Origin: Lingula anatina
Lineage: Eukaryota; Brachiopoda; Lingulata; Lingulida; Lingulidae
Assembly (NCBI RefSeq): GCF_001039355.2
Contig: NW_019775707.1
Coordinates: 1 to 62,807 of the forward strand
Length of the DNA: 62,807 bases
Direction of reading: 5' to 3'
Shown here one piece after another: positions 47,773-56,782 of this stretch (position 1 is its first letter; each line of letters begins with the position of its first letter). Made by a program: the position numbers and the translations under genes. The notes beneath the pieces were generated by a model. That model saw nothing but the letters and a program-made list of their open reading frames with translations, was not told the DNA's origin and made no database searches.

Positions 47773-48231
47773 GGTCTTCTCTCACGACACCAGTGTCACA
47801 ATTCTGGCCAGTCATTGTACTGTGGTCTGCTCTTGTGACAGTATTATCATTATTCTGGTCAATCATGTCACTTTGCAACACGGCAACATTTTAGAAACAT
47901 CCACTTATGCATGTCTGTAACAGTTTTCATAACTTTTAATAGAAAATTATATTCTGATTTCTCATACATTGAGAGATGTAGTAATCTTATAAATAAGCTT
48001 TAAAAGATGCTTGCTTTACTAACATTTACTCTTCTGAAGAATCGTTCTAGCCTTCAAAGCTCTTCACTTGGCCAAAGCAAGATTAAAGTTAAATTTTTCT
48101 CAAGTCCCAACTTCGATCATTACCTGCATGGTCATATCACAGACCTCTCTTGTGAACAAGCAAAATAACTATGCATTTTTCAAAAAAAAAAAAAAAAAGT
48201 GGAATCAGGTGGATGTTCTATAATTTTATTT

Positions 48232-48582
48232 TTACAATCCCTTTGAACATGACCTCTTTCTCCATATTTTGAACATGACCTCTTTCTCCACATTTTGAAC
48301 ATGACCTCTTTCTCCACATGTGTCACATTGTGGTAGACCCCCTCTACATTGATTTATGGTTCCATTCTGAGGTAAATTTACCATTCTACCAGAATTTCTC
48401 TGAAAATTGAACAGTGACAACCTTCCATCATTCATTCTTTTTATTTGATCACACACTGCGGATATGGTTCTTTGCACGTTGTAAAGTAATTGATTATTAC
48501 TTCCATTCTCAACATTCTGACCAGACATTCCAACTTGTCTAATATATATATGCACATTTCTTCCACCTGTACCATGCTCCAC
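48232..48582 (-). mobile_element. Gag C-terminal zinc-knuckle region, unit 1, with a 24-nt expansion
   Basis: An open minus-strand frame starts MEHGTGGRNVHIYIRQVGMS and runs to GLPQCDTCGERGHVQ. In units 2 and 3 (51000 and 53768) the same place encodes CDTCGERGHVQRDCKNK, a perfect C-x2-C-x4-H-x4-C retroviral-type zinc knuckle. Here a 24-nt segment is present three times (48247-48318), which shifts the reading and destroys the last cysteine position. Confidence 0.7.
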
Positions 48583-48651
48583 TTTATTTTTCTTTTCTTC
48601 ACTAAGCGACTCGAGGAAATTGTCTAACCAGAGTCATTGTCATCATCATAC

Positions 48652-48885
48652 TTAACTCAGATTTCTGAGTGTAACTTGCTTCGCTCTTGTTTTGGTAGAT
48701 TCATATGTTATTTTTAACATAAAATGCCTTTTAAGAGCTGGTGTTTTTGGCTGAGTCTTATAGCATTGTAGACACAGTCGATGGTAATTTCTGTCACAAT
48801 CCATACACACCGATTGTGCTGGCCTGTCACACCTGTCGCATTTGTAGTGAGAGAACGTGGTCAGAATCTTCACTGTCACTGGCAT
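48652..48885 (-). CDS. Zinc-binding (B-box-like) module, unit 1
   Basis: It encodes HYKCDRCDRPAQSVCMDC followed by LCLQCYKTQ and LKRH: four CxxC-type pairs and histidines spaced like a B-box. The same module is in unit 2 (51587-51985) and unit 3 (54355-54620), where it continues in frame from a truncated RNase H domain. In unit 1 a stop separates it from the RNase H part. Confidence 0.5.
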   Translation of the reverse strand: MPVTVKILTTFSHYKCDRCDRPAQSVCMDCDRNYHRLCLQCYKTQPKTPALKRHFMLKITYESTKTRAKQVTLRNLS

Positions 48886-48969
48886 TGTGAGCCCTTTCCT
48901 CTTTTCCTGGCGCTACTTCACAACTTTCATGCTGTGGAGTGCTGGTTTGACCATGTGCTGGGCCTCTTG

Positions 48970-49780
48970 ACCATTAAGTATATAGCTCTCCATATAGTGT
49001 GGCTGGCATCGGTTGCCATTTGAGGATCCACTGGTTTCCATAGAATGGGAGCACCGTTCCAGGAAATTGTTTTTTCCTTCCACCATAATAAATCTTTAAT
49101 TGTTCCCTCATCTAATGTAAGTACATCATTCCAGCCTTCCCGTGTGGCTAGTTAACGAGTATTTCCTAGCAATAGTTTACCAGGTAAGATTGCTTTAGTC
49201 TTAGCAACACAGGTACCTGCAATCTTTGCAATTCTTCGTGCAGTTAGATGTTTCGTCTCTACTGCATGCTTCATAAGTCGACGTAGATTTCTTGTGCGGG
49301 TACAGGGAACTATTATGATAGGAACCCCCTCTTTTGTCTTTGTAACTATTTTATATCCTATATATTCCAGTGAATAAACGGCCTGTTATGAACACTTGTC
49401 TCAATTAATTTTCCAACCGAAGTTTTGTAGTACTTGAATCACAATCTTTTTGTGTTCCTGAATGAAGCCTGATCGTCTGCAAATAAGAAAATCATCAACA
49501 TATAATGACAGGTGGATGTTTAGATGTCTCGAGTATGAAATGGCATGTCTAACTATCTTGTTGAAGTTAAACTGACTAGTTCCAGCCAAAAGGCAGCGCA
49601 TCACACACATAATATTTATGGGTAAAACAAAATCCAAAATCTTATTGTATTTTTTTATGGAAAAAAAAAACATCTTTAATGTCCAGAGTTATCAAGTTGA
49701 ACTCATCATTAGCCTGTATAAAGTTCTTGACATCATCCTTGCTCAGTCTGAGCTGATGGAGTGCTGGGATAGCCGGGTTT
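48970..49780 (-). mobile_element. DIRS-like reverse transcriptase/RNase H, unit 1
   Basis: Minus strand, frame interrupted. LSKDDVKNFIQANDEF then LITLDIKDVFF (RT motif A) lies near 49700. FNFNKIVRHAISYSRHLNIH then LSLYVDDFLICRR (YVDD catalytic box) lies near 49490, and VLQNFGWKIN ends at 49401. Left of this is the connection/RNase H region corresponding to the intact frame at 54.6-55.0 kb, here with stops. This is the layout of DIRS-type pol. RT fingers before motif A are absent, and neither a tyrosine recombinase nor a methyltransferase-like domain is visible. Confidence 0.7.
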
Positions 49781-50260
49781 ATAGAGCAATGCCTGCTATA
49801 CTAAGAACTATCTTAGTGGAAGTCCAGTGCCCTATCGTGTGGATGGCTCTACGTACATCATCCCTGCGTGCTGCATTGACTCCAAGCTTCAGGCGGGGAA
49901 CCTTGCCAACATAGCTCCCCAGACTGCCATCACTACTGCCCAGATGGTGGTTGGTGAGCCAGTATGATGCTTTGGTTGCTATGGCAAGGGTTAATGCTGT
50001 AGTCACTTCCCTCTCGACCATACCATTCTTCCAATAGGTGTCGGCACCATTTGGTTCAGCATAGCGAGTCAACAGGTCTGCTATCACAACATCTCCGTCG
50101 TCTGCTGAGATTAGGCCTGTGAGCAGAGCTGCATATACATAATTCATGTACAAGCTAGTGGCCTCGTCTGGCAGGCCTTTACCATCCACAATGGTGGCCC
50201 ACACCCATCTCAGGGTTAGCCCTATGGAACTTTTAGTGTCTTCAGTGTCTTCATTTGATC
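49779..50260 (-). CDS. Orphan ORF embedded in the retroelement mosaic
   Basis: A long open minus-strand frame, ATG at 50204 with in-frame extension to about 50272. Segments include LTLRWVWATIVDGKGLPDEA, SLYMNYVYAALLTGLISADD, YWKNGMVEREVTTALTLAIA, TKASYWLTNHHLGSSDGSLG and LKLGVNAARRDDVRRAIHTI. It is alpha-helical in character, with no zinc or RT motif. It lies exactly where the RT fingers should be, between the truncated Gag segment (from 50276) and RT motif A (49700), so it is foreign to the retroelement. It resembles an internal stretch of a viral nucleoprotein or capsid-like protein, but I cannot confirm that and no other unit in the window carries it. Confidence 0.4.
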
Positions 50261-50275
50261 TTGCAGCATTGTGTC

Positions 50276-50995
50276 TGTCTGTCCCTCCTGACTCTCATAG
50301 ACTTCAAATGCTTCAAACTTTTCTAATAAATCAGCGAGGTCATCTTTTCACTAAGTGAGTGGCAAGATACGTCAGCAGCGTTTGAAACTATTAACCTGCT
50401 GTAGTTGATCAAGTGTCAAATTAACTGATCAAATACCTTTTCTCTGATGTTTTTGTGCTTCTCTTGCAAGCTCAGGGCTACCGCTACACCTCTTTTTGCT
50501 CTAGCCAAGGGCGACCGTCCTGATTTCATGCTGTGAAGTAACTTTTGTCGTTGCATCAATGTCTTCTCTCACGACACCAGTGTCACAATTCTGGCCAGTC
50601 GTTGTACTGTGGTCTGCTCTTGTGACGGTATTATCATTATTCTGGCCAATCATGTCACTTTGCAACACGGCAACATTTTAGAAACATCCACCTATGCATG
50701 TCTGTAACAGTTTTCATAACTTTTAAATGAAAATATTCTGATTTCTCATACATTGAGAGATGTAGTAATCTTATAATTAAGCTTTAAAAGATGCTTGCTT
50801 TACTGACATTTACTCTTCTGAAGAATCGTTCTAGCCTTCAAAGCTCTCCACTTGGCCAAAGCAAGATTAAAGTCAAATTTTTCTTAAGTCCCAACTTCGA
50901 TCATTACCTGCATGGTCATATCACAGACCTCTCTTGTGGACAAGCAAAATAACTATGCATTTTTCAAAAAAAAAAGTGGATGTTCTATAATTTTA
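50276..50995 (-). mobile_element. Gag-like remnant, unit 1/2
   Basis: Similar along its length to 47490-48200, including the segment for REKVFDQL and the linker with AACGATTCTTCAGAAGAG read on the minus strand. Gag is cut off at about 50275, where the orphan ORF begins. Confidence 0.6.
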
Positions 50996-53760
50996 TTTTT
51001 ACAATCCCTTTGAACATGACCTCTTTCTCCACATGTATCACATTGTGGTAGACCCCCTCTACATTGATTTATGGTTCAATTCTGAGGTAAATTTACCATT
51101 CTACCAGAATTTCTCTGAAAATTGAACAGTGACAACCTTGCATCATTCATTCTTTATATTTGATCACACACTGCAGATATGGTTATTTGTGTGTTGTAAG
51201 GTAATTAATTATTACTTCCATTCTCAACATTCTAACCAGACATTCCAACTTGTCTAAAATATATATGCACATTTCTTCCACCTGTACCATACTCCACTTT
51301 ATTTTTCTTTTATTTTCTTCACTAAGCGACTCGAGGAAATTATGTAACCAGAGTCATTGTCATCATCATACTTAACTCATATTTCTGAGTGTAACTGGCT
51401 TCACTCTTGTTTTGGTAGATTCATATGTTATTTTTAACATAAAATGCCTTTTAAGAGCTGGTGTTTTTTGCTGAGTCTATCTTTTAGTGTCTGGCGTTTT
51501 ATTCCTGTAGCCTTCAGGGCGTCGGTGAGGCTAACAAATTTTTGTTTTCTTGTATATTGAAATACCTTCAGGTAGTGATCATGTACTTATCTCAGATTTC
51601 TAAGTGTAACTGGTTTCGTCCTCGTTGGAGTAGGTTTATATGGTATTTTGAGAATTAAAAGTCTTCTGCTAGCTGAAGTTTTATGTGTAGTTTTATAGCA
51701 TTTTCGGCACAGTCGGTTGAGATTTCTGTCACAATCCATGCAAACTGAATGTGCTAGCCTGTCACACCTGTCGCATTTGTAGTGAGAGAACATGGTCAGA
51801 ATCTTCACTATCACTGGAATTGTGAGCTCTTTCCTCATTTCTGGGCACGACCATACATGTGCTGCCCTATGTGCTGCATGGGCCTCTTGACATTTGAGGA
51901 TCCACTGGTTTCCATAGAATGGGAGCACCGTTCCAGGAAATTGTTTTTTCCTTCCACCATAATAAATCTTTAATTGTTCCCTCATCTAATGTAAGTACAT
52001 CATTCCAGCCTTCCCGTGTGGCTAGTTAACAAGTATTTCCTAGCAATAGTTTACCAGGTAAGATTGCTTTAGTCATAGCAACACAGGTACCTGCAGTCTT
52101 TCCAATTCTTCATGCAGTTAGATGTTTCGTCTCTACTGCATGCTTCATAAGTTGACGTAGATTTCTTGTGCGGGTACAGGGAACTATTATGAGAGGAACC
52201 CCCTCTTTTGTCTTTGTAACTATTTGATATCCTATATATTCCACTGAATAATGGGGCTGTTATGAACACTTGTCCCAATTAATTTTCCAACCGAAGTTTT
52301 GTAATACTTGAATCACAATCTTTTTGTGTTCCTGAATGACGGTTTTATTCCCGACCCGTATGTTCCGCCGGCTTCTACGGCTCCACCGCCATGTCATCGT
52401 TACCGCTTCTCCTAGTCTACAAGGGCCTGCGTACCCATCTCTTAGACTTAGGTCACCTATAATCTCAACTCGTTCCACGTAAAATTTGGGCTTTGTCGGT
52501 ATTGGGGTCTAGGTGTGGCGCTTATTGCAATGCACCCTTGTCCAAAAATGGCAAAATTAAATGATAATTATCTACCCTACGGAAGGAATTATAGGAAAAA
52601 TTTCTACAGACGGCTTTCCAAAAGTCATATGTGTAGATTTCAAATATGCCCTTGGATTTGACCTTTGTTTCAAACGGACCAAAATTTTCAAAAAAATGAA
52701 ATTTTTTACAAAATTATTTGCACTGTTATTCAGACACTACACAGACTTAACCAATAATATTACTGGAAAGTGTTACCCTTCGGATCATCTTTCGTCTCCG
52801 TGAATTTGGGGTCAATCAGTGCATTTTCACGGGAGTAGCGGCCATAAGATACCGAAACTGAAAACTGTCTCTAATTCGGGAACCGTTTAATCTAGAGACC
52901 TATTCTTTTTTGCATTTTGTAGAGCATGTAAAGCCCAACACTGGGGGTGGTCTCTGTTTCTTTGTAATTCATACAGTTTTTGAGTTACGCTGTATTAAAA
53001 AGTACATATTGGTGGTGAAAGCAAAATGTGCAGTACGGTAATGGATAATAAATTTTGAACCCCGGGAAAATAAAACTTAAGGCTTGGCGAGGCAGACATT
53101 TTGTGGTCAAAAATGACATTATTTCATGAAATTTGAACATCTGGAACTTCTGAGCACCTCCCATTTCAAGAATTTCAACCCAAATGACCTTTTCTTTATT
53201 TTAGTTAATTTTTTCTGTAGGAAATTTATGGCACATTATTGTAACTCCAAAATTATAACATTTAGTCCCTTATATCTTCAAAACTGGCANTTTGCTTCTC
53301 CTTTATCTCCAAAACTGGCAGAGATAGGTCCATAGTTACTATTGAACGTGAATAGGAAGTCATATACTGCCAATCTAAGTGTGACCTTGAAATTGACCTT
53401 TGACCTACTTATTATCATGAACTGAACTCTGCTAATTTCTTTTTCTTTTAACTCCAAACCTGGCAGAGATAGGCCCATAGTTACTATTGAAGTTGAATAG
53501 GAAGTCATATACTGGCAATTTACTTGGAATTGACCTTTGACCTACCTTACGATGAACTTAACTTTGATTGTACCATTTTTAGTTATATATATATATTTTT
53601 TGCATATTTTGAAAATTCTTGTTGATTGCATTTTTACAGCTTGGCAAAGCACAAGACTGGTGGCTGTGTTCCTTATTTTGTATATGTGGGGCTCTATACG
53701 AATGCGCTTGCTCCAGCTGGTGGTACAATATTCGGAGGCGGTATCGCCTCTCTGATCCTC
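50996..53760 (-). repeat. Tandem duplication, unit 2 (pol tail + zinc module + DR1 repeat)
   Basis: About 2.76 kb that is nearly identical to 53764-56411. It contains the zinc-knuckle end (51000-51070), the zinc module and RNase H remnant (51587-52270), then the GC-rich repeat (52339-52450) and a repeat with DR1 sites (52480-53760). Compared with unit 3 it has lost about 50 nt in the RNase H part near 51892, which shifts frames (GNQWILKCQEAHAAHRAAHV). An ambiguous base is at 53290. Confidence 0.8.
52339..53760 (-). repeat. GC-rich repeat plus DR1-containing repeat, unit 2
   Basis: It starts with the reverse form of the GAGAAGCGGT repeat (CCCGACCCGTATGTTCCGCC) and runs to GCCTCTCTGATCCTCTAG. 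Near 53300-53560, two units of about 140 nt (CTGGCAGAGATAGG, CCATAGTTACTATTGAA, AGGAAGTCATATACTG) each end in TGACCTTTGACCTAC, at 53394 and 53531. Confidence 0.7.
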
Positions 53761-54354
53761 TAGTTTTTACAATCCCTTTGAACATGACCTCTTTCTCCAC
53801 ATGTATCACATTGTGGTAGACCCCCTCTACATTGATTTATGGTTCAATTCTGAGGTAAATTTACCATTCTACCAGAATTTCTCTGAAAGTTGAACAGTGA
53901 CAACCTTGCATCATTCATTCTTTATATTTGATCACACACTGCAGATATGGTTATTTGCGTGTTGTAAGGTAATTAATTATTACTTCCATTCTCAACATTC
54001 TAACCAGACATTCCAACTTGTCTAAAATATATATGCACATTTCTTCCACCTGTACCATACTCCACTTTATTTTTCTTTTATTTTCTTCACTAAGCGACTC
54101 AAGGAAATTATGTAACCAGAGTCATTGTCATCATCATACTTAACTCATATTTCTGAGTGTAACTGGCTTCACTCTTGTTTTGGTAGATTCATATGTTATT
54201 TTTAACATAAAATGCCTTTTAAGAGCTGGTGTTTTTTGCTGAGTCTATCTTTTAGTGTCTGGCGTTTTATTCCTGTAGCCTTCAGGGCGTCGGTGAGGCT
54301 AACAAATTTTTGTTTTCTTGTATATTGAAATACCTTCAGGTAGTGATCATGTAC

Positions 54355-55047
54355 TTATCTCAGATTTCTAAGTGTAACTGGTTTCGTCCTCGTTGGAGTA
54401 GGTTTATATGGTATTTTGAGAATTAAAAGTCTTCTTCTAGCTGAAGTTTTATGTGTAGTTTTATAGCATTTTCGGTTGAGATTTCTGTCACAATCCATGC
54501 AAACTGAATGTGCTGGCCTGTCACACCTGTCGCATTTGTAGTGAGAGAACGTGGTCAGAATCTTCACTATCACTGGAATTGTGAGCTCTTTCCTCATTTC
54601 TGGGCACGACCATACATGTGCTGCCCTATGTGCTGCATGGGCCTCTTGACCATTTAGTATAGCTCCCCATATTGTGTGGCTGGCATCGGTTGCCATTTGA
54701 GGATCCACTGGTTTGCAGAAAATGGGAGCACCGTTCCAGGAAATTGTTTTTTCCTTCCACCATAATAAATCTTTAACTGTTCCTTCAGCTAATGTAAGTA
54801 CATCATTCCAGCCTTCATGTGTGGCTAGTAAACAAGTATTTCCTAGCAATAGTTTACCAGGTAAGATTGCTTTAGTCATAGCAACACAGATACCTGCTAT
54901 CTTTGCAATTCTTCGTGCAGTTAGATGTTTCATCTCTACAGCATGCTTTATAAGTCGACGTAGATTTCTTGTGTGGGTACAGGGAACTCTTATGATAGGA
55001 ACCCCCTCTTTTGTCTTTGTAATTATTTTATATCCTATATATTCCAC
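54355..55047 (-). CDS. Truncated DIRS-like RNase H fused in frame to a zinc-binding module
   Basis: A 230-codon uninterrupted minus-strand ORF. Residues about 1-150 are the connection and start of RNase H of a DIRS-type pol: MEYIGYKIITKTKEG, LTARRIAKIAGICVAMTKAI, LPGKLLLGNTCLL, VKDLLWWKEKTISWNGAPIF, and the first catalytic Asp in MATDASHTIWGAIL. RNase H then stops, and after a linker (EAHAAHRAAHVWSCPEMRKE) comes HYKCDRCDRPAHSVCMDCDR with KCYKTTHKT, a Cys/His-rich B-box-like module, and a basic tail. Other RNase H catalytic residues are missing, so it should have no nuclease activity. It is open across both parts, unlike the other two copies. Whether it is expressed is unknown. Confidence 0.6.
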   Translation of the reverse strand: MEYIGYKIITKTKEGVPIIRVPCTHTRNLRRLIKHAVEMKHLTARRIAKIAGICVAMTKAILPGKLLLGNTCLLATHEGWNDVLTLAEGTVKDLLWWKEKTISWNGAPIFCKPVDPQMATDASHTIWGAILNGQEAHAAHRAAHVWSCPEMRKELTIPVIVKILTTFSHYKCDRCDRPAHSVCMDCDRNLNRKCYKTTHKTSARRRLLILKIPYKPTPTRTKPVTLRNLR

Positions 55048-55136
55048 TGAATAATGGGGCTGTTATGAACACTTGTCCCAATTAATTTAGTTTTGTAATA
55101 CTTGAATCACAATCTTTTTGTGTTCCTGAATGACGG

Positions 55137-56411
55137 TTTTATTCCCGACCCGTATGTTCCGCCGGCTTCTACGGCTCCACCGCCATGTCATCGTTACCGC
55201 TTCTCCTAGTCTACAAGGGCCTGCGTACCCATCTTTTAGACTTAGGTCACCTATAATCTCATCTCGTTCCACGTAAAATTTGGGCTTTATCGGTATTGGG
55301 ATCTAGGTGTGGCGCTTATTGCAATGCACCCTTGTCCAAAAATGGCAAAATAAAATGATAATTATCTACCCTACGGAAGGAATTATAGGAAAAATTTCTA
55401 CAGACGGCTTTCCAAAAGTCATATGTGTAGATTTCAAATATGCCCTTGGATTTGACCTTTGTTTCAAACGGACCAAAATTTTCAAAAAAATGAAATTTTT
55501 TACGAAAAAAAAATTATTTGCACTGTTATTCAGACACTACACAGACTTAACCAATAATATTACTGGAAAGTGTTGCCCTTCGGATCATCTTTCGTCTCCG
55601 TGAATTTGGGGTCAATCAGTGCATTTTCACGGGAGTAGTGGCCATAAGATACCGAAACTGAAAACTGTCTCTAATTCAGGAACCGTTTAATCTAGAGACC
55701 TATTCTTTTTTGCATTTTGTAGAGCATGTAAAGCCCAACACTGGGGGTGGTCTCTGTTTCTTTGTAATTCATACAGTTTTCGAGTTACGCTGTATTAAAA
55801 AGTACATATTGGTGGTGAAAGCAAAATGTGCAGTACGGTAATGGATAATAAATTTTGAACCCCTGGAAAATAAAACATAAGGCTTGGCGAGGCAGACATT
55901 TTGTGGTCAAAAATGACATTATTTCATGAAATTTGAACATCTGGAACTTCTGAGCACCTCCCATTTCAAGAATTTCAACCCAAATGACCTTTTCTTTATT
56001 TTAGTTAATTTTTTCTGTAGGAAATTTATGGCACATTATTGTAACTCTAAAATTATAACATTTAGTCCCTTATATCTTCAAAACTGATAGAGATAGGTCC
56101 ATAGTTACTATTAAAGTTGAATAGGAAGTCATATATTGGTAATATTAACTGTGACCTTCAAATTGACCTTTGACCTACTTTTCACCATGAACTGCACTTC
56201 ACGAATTTGGATTTGACCTCCTACTTTTCCCCATGACTTTGTCATTAATTATAGTTTTCAAGAAAGAAATGAGACCTTTTGTTTACTGCTATTTGTAAAG
56301 CATGTCAAGTAGAACACTGGAGGTGGTGTCCTTTTTTTTTTACTGTGAATGCGCTTGCTCCAGCTGGAAGTACAATACTTGGAGGTGGCACCGCTTCTCT
56401 GATCCTCTAGT
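55137..56411 (-). repeat. GC-rich repeat plus DR1-containing repeat, unit 3
   Basis: Near-identical to 52339-53700 up to about 56150. One DR1 (TGACCTTTGACCT) is at 56164-56176. It ends GCGCTTGCTCCAGCTGGAAG then CTCTGATCCTCTAG at 56411, the shared right boundary. Confidence 0.7.
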
Positions 56412-56782
56412 TCGACTTTAAAATCTGGATGCTTCAAGTTATTGTTTTAGAGATCTTAATGTGCTGTCACTATTTTGACCTACTCCTGAAATTAATTTAA
56501 GTGGCACAGAAATATTTTATATTTTTATTTTAATGTATTTATTTTAAGTCTGAATTCCATATAGATATATGTTCAGTAGACTTAACAATTATGTGCATTA
56601 CATACATAACAAATAGTTAGACACCTGGTCATTAAAATATGTAAACAATCTCGCCTCCCTGAGGAGGATATACATGTAGCCCAGAAAGGATACAGAAAGG
56701 AGTCGTGGATTCCCCCACCACAAACCTTACTATATATATATAAAGAAATATATATATATATACTTTTAATCTCATTTTCCAG

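Larger units (their letters stand above)
53764..56411 (-). repeat. Tandem duplication, unit 3
   Basis: About 2.65 kb, the second copy of 50996-53760, starting in the same TTTTTACAATCCCTTTGAAC and ending at the same CTCTGATCCTCTAG. It keeps an intact pol/zinc frame (54355-55047) but has only one DR1 site (56164-56176) and a different last segment (56210-56340). Confidence 0.8.

Noticed and set aside
46640-56411. CRISPR-like or other prokaryotic-type arrays in the repeated region
   Set aside because: The repeats are long, contain retroelement coding remains and have no uniform repeat-spacer pattern; the window is eukaryotic.
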